32,162 bases of DNA, from positions 1 to 32,162 of the forward strand of contig NZ_JAFLHG010000020.1 in the NCBI RefSeq assembly GCF_018717645.1, given 5' to 3'. This DNA comes from Microbacterium flavum. GTDB taxonomy: Bacteria > Actinomycetota > Actinomycetes > Actinomycetales > Microbacteriaceae. The notes beneath the pieces are model-generated. The model searched no databases and was not told where the DNA came from. It was given only the letters and a program-made list of their open reading frames with translations. Of this stretch, positions 29,672-32,162 are shown piece by piece; within the stretch, counting starts at the first letter, position 1; every line of letters begins with the position of its first letter. The position numbers and the translations under genes were made by a program.

Positions 29672-30133
29672 ATGCCCACGCTCTTCATCAACATGCCCGT
29701 GACCGACCTCGACCGCGCGAAGGCGTTCTGGGAGGCGCTCGGATTCGAGATCAACCCCGCCTTCACCGACCACAACGCGGCCTGCGTGATCATCGAGAAG
29801 GACCACAGCTACGCCATGATCGTGACCCGCGAGTTCTACCAGACGTTCACCGACCTCCCGCTCGGCGACCCGGCCAAGAACCCCACGAGCGGCACCTCGA
29901 TCTTCGTCGACAGCCGGGAGGAGGTCGACGCAGCCGTCGCTCGCGGCATCGCCGCCGGCGGCCGCGAGGCGCAGCCGGCCGCGGACTACGGCTTCATGTA
30001 CCAGCGGAACGTCACCGACCCGGACGGCAACATCATCGACTTCGGCTGGATGGACCCCGTCGCCGCCGAGCAGGGTCCCGCCGCCTACATGGAGTCTGCC
30101 GGCATCGACCCGCACGCCGAGCAGAACAGCTGA
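29672..30133 (+). CDS. VOC-family (glyoxalase/bleomycin resistance) protein
   Basis: A 153-residue protein with the VOC paired beta-alpha-beta-beta-beta fold. It starts MPTLFINMPVTDLDRAKAFWEALGFEINPAF and ends with the second module YQRNVTDPDGNIIDFGW. The metal-ligand positions of glyoxalase I are only partly present, so it may be a dioxygenase-like or thiol-adduct enzyme or a binding protein; this is the group PhnB/GloA-like proteins belong to. AGGAGG-like CGGAGG lies 5 bases before the ATG at 29672. The HxlR gene follows in 9 bases, so the pair is one operon that probably responds to an electrophile. Confidence 0.88.
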   Translation: MPTLFINMPVTDLDRAKAFWEALGFEINPAFTDHNAACVIIEKDHSYAMIVTREFYQTFTDLPLGDPAKNPTSGTSIFVDSREEVDAAVARGIAAGGREAQPAADYGFMYQRNVTDPDGNIIDFGWMDPVAAEQGPAAYMESAGIDPHAEQNS

Positions 30134-30142
30134 CCCGGGCGA

Positions 30143-30787
30143 ATGGCCGCGCGCGAGTACGGACAGTACTGCGGCGTCACGCGCGCCCTGGAACTCGTGG
30201 GCGAGCGGTGGGCGCTGCTCATCGTGCGCGATCTGCTGGTCGGTCCGCGGCGATACGGAGAGCTCGCCGCGGGCCTTCCGCGCATCCCGTCGAACATCCT
30301 CGCGGCACGGCTGAAGGAGCTTCAGGGCGCGGGGATCATCCGCCGCGCGCCCCGCTCGCGCATCATCATCTACGAGCTGACGCCGTACGGTCGCGAGCTC
30401 GAGCCCGTCGTGCTGGCGCTCAGCGCGTGGGGATTCCGGGCCCTCGACGAGCCGCGCGACGAGCAGGTCGTGACCCCGGACGCGATGACGATCACGCTGC
30501 GCTCGGCGTTCCAGGCGGATGCCGCGGCGTCCCTCCCGCCCACGCGCTACGCCGCGCGGATCGGCGCGGCGGAGCTCGACGTCCGCGTGAGCGGCAGGGC
30601 GCTCGCGATCGCGCGCGGCGCCGCCGAGACGGCCGACCTCGCGTTCGCCGCGGGTCCCGGCATCCGCCGGCTGCTCTCGGGGGAACTGGCGGCGCAGCCC
30701 GCCATCGCCACGGGGGAGATCGAGCTCCTGCACGGCCCGGCCGCGCTGCTCGACCGGTTCGCGCTCACCTTTCGCGTCGCGGCGTGA
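30143..30787 (+). CDS. HxlR-family regulator with SCP2-like C-terminal domain
   Basis: A 214-residue regulator. The winged helix of HxlR/MarR-like type occupies about 1-105: EYGQYCGVTRALELVGERWALLIVRDLLVGPRRYGELAAGLPRIPSNILAARLKELQGAGIIRR. C10 in QYCGV is the conserved redox or electrophile-sensing cysteine of YodB/HxlR proteins. Most HxlR proteins have 100-130 residues; here a further 100 residues (about 110-214) look like an SCP2/sterol-carrier-type beta domain, a known fusion in Actinobacteria that may bind a ligand. It probably represses its own operon through the palindrome at 29610. No good SD precedes ATG 30143. Confidence 0.9.
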   Translation: MAAREYGQYCGVTRALELVGERWALLIVRDLLVGPRRYGELAAGLPRIPSNILAARLKELQGAGIIRRAPRSRIIIYELTPYGRELEPVVLALSAWGFRALDEPRDEQVVTPDAMTITLRSAFQADAAASLPPTRYAARIGAAELDVRVSGRALAIARGAAETADLAFAAGPGIRRLLSGELAAQPAIATGEIELLHGPAALLDRFALTFRVAA

Positions 30788-30829
30788 GGCCCGGCCGGTC
30801 TCGATCCGGTCGAGGCGGGATGCCGGGGC

Positions 30830-31258
30830 TTACGCCGCGCGACGCGAGCGGGCGCGGCGCACGAGCGAGCCGATCAGCCGCCACCCGATGAGGAACAGAA
30901 GCAGGACGATCGAGGCCACGATGACGAAGGCGATCTGGACGCCCTGACCGCTCGCCGCGCGCAGCAGCATCCCTCCGGCGACGGTGATCGCCCAGACGGG
31001 GGCTCCGGTGCGCAGCGGCGCCGCGGGCGCCCGCCAGGCGAGGGTGACCGCCCACCCGGCGGCGAGCGCGACGAGGAACGGCCACGCCGTGATCCCGAGT
31101 CCGCCGAGGACGTCCTCGGCGTGGCTCGCGCGGCCGATCGCTGCGAACACGGTCACCAGCACGATGTCCAGGAGCGCGGCGCCCAGGATCAGTCGCGGGC
31201 TCGGCGTGGCGTGGGAGGCGGAGGTTGGCGCAGAGGGAGAGGCGGATGCGGCGTTCAG
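30830..31258 (-). CDS. DUF3054 membrane protein, apparently starting at CTG
   Basis: A 142-residue protein with four membrane spans. The DUF3054 pattern is clear: LILGAALLDIVLVTVFAAIGRASHAEDVLGGLGITAWPFLVALAAGWAVTLAWRAPAAPLRTGAPVWAITVAGGMLLR, then a hydrophobic run and a basic RRARSRR end. No ATG, GTG or TTG exists in frame between the upstream stop region and the middle of the first span. A CTG at 31258 overlaps the upstream gene's TGA as CTGA, and a GGAG lies 8 bases before it, so translation probably starts there. A GTG inside DIVLV would truncate the first span. Function unknown; the family occurs widely in Actinobacteria. Confidence 0.8.
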   Translation of the reverse strand: MNAASASPSAPTSASHATPSPRLILGAALLDIVLVTVFAAIGRASHAEDVLGGLGITAWPFLVALAAGWAVTLAWRAPAAPLRTGAPVWAITVAGGMLLRAASGQGVQIAFVIVASIVLLLFLIGWRLIGSLVRRARSRRAA

Positions 31259-32162
31259 AAGACGTACTCCATGAGGTCGGCTCCCAGCGCGCGGAAGGCG
31301 TCGTGTGCGCGCAGCCGGTGCGCGATCGAGAGGTCGTCGAAGCCGATGAGCAGGGCGTACGCGACGCCCCCGCCGGGCCCCGCGAGGATACCGGCGTCGG
31401 CGCGGATGCCGTCGCCACGACCCGTCTTGTTGACGAACAGCATGCGGTAACGGTCGTCTTCGTGCGCGAACGGGTCGAGGGCGGTGGCGGCGCCGACCAG
31501 GGCGAGGTCCTGGTTGAGGTTGAGCCACTCCCCCACCTGCGCGCTCACGGCGGGCGACACGATCTGCGCATTGACGATCGCGGTGAACAGCTCCGACATC
31601 TCGCGCGCGCTCGACAGCGCGACCTGGGGAGCGTCGTCGGGGCCCCGCTCATCGCGGAAGCCGTCGATGAGCGCGGTCTTGCTGAGCCCGATGCCATCCA
31701 TGCGCGCGCGGACGGCGCCGAGCCCCACGCGGCCGAGGAGGACGTTCGCGGCTGCGGCGTCGGAGGCGGCCGCAGCGAGCACGGCGAGGTCGGCGACCGG
31801 CAGCGCCGGCGCCTTGAGGTGCTGCCAGACACCGGCCACGCCCACCGGGCGGATCGAACCGCGGTCGAGGATCTCGAGCGGGTCGAGCTGCCCGAACTCG
31901 ATCTGGGCGGCGACCTCGATGAGGAGCGGCACCACGCCGAGGCCGGCCACCGGCACGGTCAGGTGGTCGTCACCCGTCAGCACGTCCTCACCGGTGTCGA
32001 GGTCCGCGACACGCACCGAGACCTGCGCCCCCGCCGCGGAGAGCACGTCGAGCGCCTTCAGCGTGCCGATGAAGGACCGATGGCGAAGCGATGCGCGGCT
32101 CGGTGGCCGCTGCGGCTCCGCGCCGGTCGCCTCGCGCCGGCTGCGGCGGCGCGACGCCGCGC
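31255..32162 (-). CDS. Beta-lactamase-fold serine hydrolase-like protein lacking the catalytic Ser and Lys, N-terminus cut by the window
   Basis: At least 300 residues are visible, with the gene running off the right edge. It resembles class A beta-lactamase-related proteins: VSVRVADLDTGEDVLTGDDHLTVPVAGLGVVPLLIEVAAQ at the N-terminal side, a second-motif region AAAASDAAAANVLLGRVG, and KTG in FVNKTGRGDGIRADAGIL. The first motif SxxK reads GLGV, so both the nucleophile and the general base are gone, and SDN reads SDA. Only KTG is kept. It should therefore be a pseudoenzyme or binding protein, not a lactamase. The upstream residues (QRPPSRASLRHRSFIGTLKALDV) show no start codon within the window. 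Its stop overlaps the DUF3054 start. Confidence 0.8.
   Translation of the reverse strand, partial: AASRRRSRREATGAEPQRPPSRASLRHRSFIGTLKALDVLSAAGAQVSVRVADLDTGEDVLTGDDHLTVPVAGLGVVPLLIEVAAQIEFGQLDPLEILDRGSIRPVGVAGVWQHLKAPALPVADLAVLAAAASDAAAANVLLGRVGLGAVRARMDGIGLSKTALIDGFRDERGPDDAPQVALSSAREMSELFTAIVNAQIVSPAVSAQVGEWLNLNQDLALVGAATALDPFAHEDDRYRMLFVNKTGRGDGIRADAGILAGPGGGVAYALLIGFDDLSIAHRLRAHDAFRALGADLMEYVF

Overview
The window looks like chromosomal DNA from a high-GC actinobacterium, most likely Microbacterium or a close relative in Microbacteriaceae. The evidence is the very high G+C in codon third positions, the protein families present (DUF5996, DUF3054, DUF3618 with a holin-X protein, glycyl-tRNA synthetase of the homodimeric type), and a striking abundance of the word GGATGCC/GGCATCC. 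Coding density is high and no gap exceeds about 260 bases. I see no rRNA, tRNA, CRISPR array, insertion sequence or prophage.

Layout. 1-1348 (minus): a partial J-domain protein and a 3-hydroxyisobutyryl-CoA hydrolase-like enzyme. 1481-3621 (plus): an ABC-2 exporter pair. 3626-7945 (minus): a PH-like protein, hemD, a trio of small membrane proteins (DUF3618, holin-X, YtxH), and a hemY-type porphyrinogen oxidase. 8201-8797 (plus): a HhH-GPD repair protein, convergent with glyS (8828-10213). 10405-12750: an aldo/keto reductase, a DUF5996 protein and a DUF4870 protein. 12917-14386: an SPFH/flotillin-like protein. 14405-18504 (minus): a lipoprotein, an enolase-superfamily MenC/N-acylamino acid racemase, a PEP-mutase-family protein, and the ohrR-ohr peroxide-resistance pair. 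18599-19794 (plus): a membrane protein and a short degenerate AlkD-like protein. 19834-24968 (minus): a six-gene run headed by a NarL-type histidine kinase and response regulator, followed by a GNAT, a small unknown protein, an SDR and a hypothetical protein. 25076-30787 (plus): a secreted serine hydrolase, a MetE-like methyltransferase, purU, a GNAT, and a VOC protein with its HxlR regulator. 30830-32162 (minus): DUF3054 and a beta-lactamase-fold protein that has lost its catalytic serine and lysine.

How the genes work together. hemD and hemY belong to tetrapyrrole synthesis, but the hemC and coproheme decarboxylase genes that usually lie nearby are absent here. OhrR and Ohr form a self-regulated peroxide switch with a clear palindromic operator. 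The VOC-HxlR pair has its own palindrome between the -35 and -10 boxes. MetE-like and PurU both handle one-carbon/folate chemistry. The enolase-superfamily enzyme at 15366 and the COG3375-like GNAT at 21799 may belong to one N-succinyl-amino-acid racemisation pathway.

The most unusual signals are non-coding. A 70-base inverted-repeat element occurs twice. The GGATGCC word is far over-represented and forces minority codons. A TAnnnT box sits 6-7 bases before many start codons, as expected for leaderless mRNAs. Most of the window is ordinary core or accessory metabolism, and I found no clear new multi-gene defence or mobile system.
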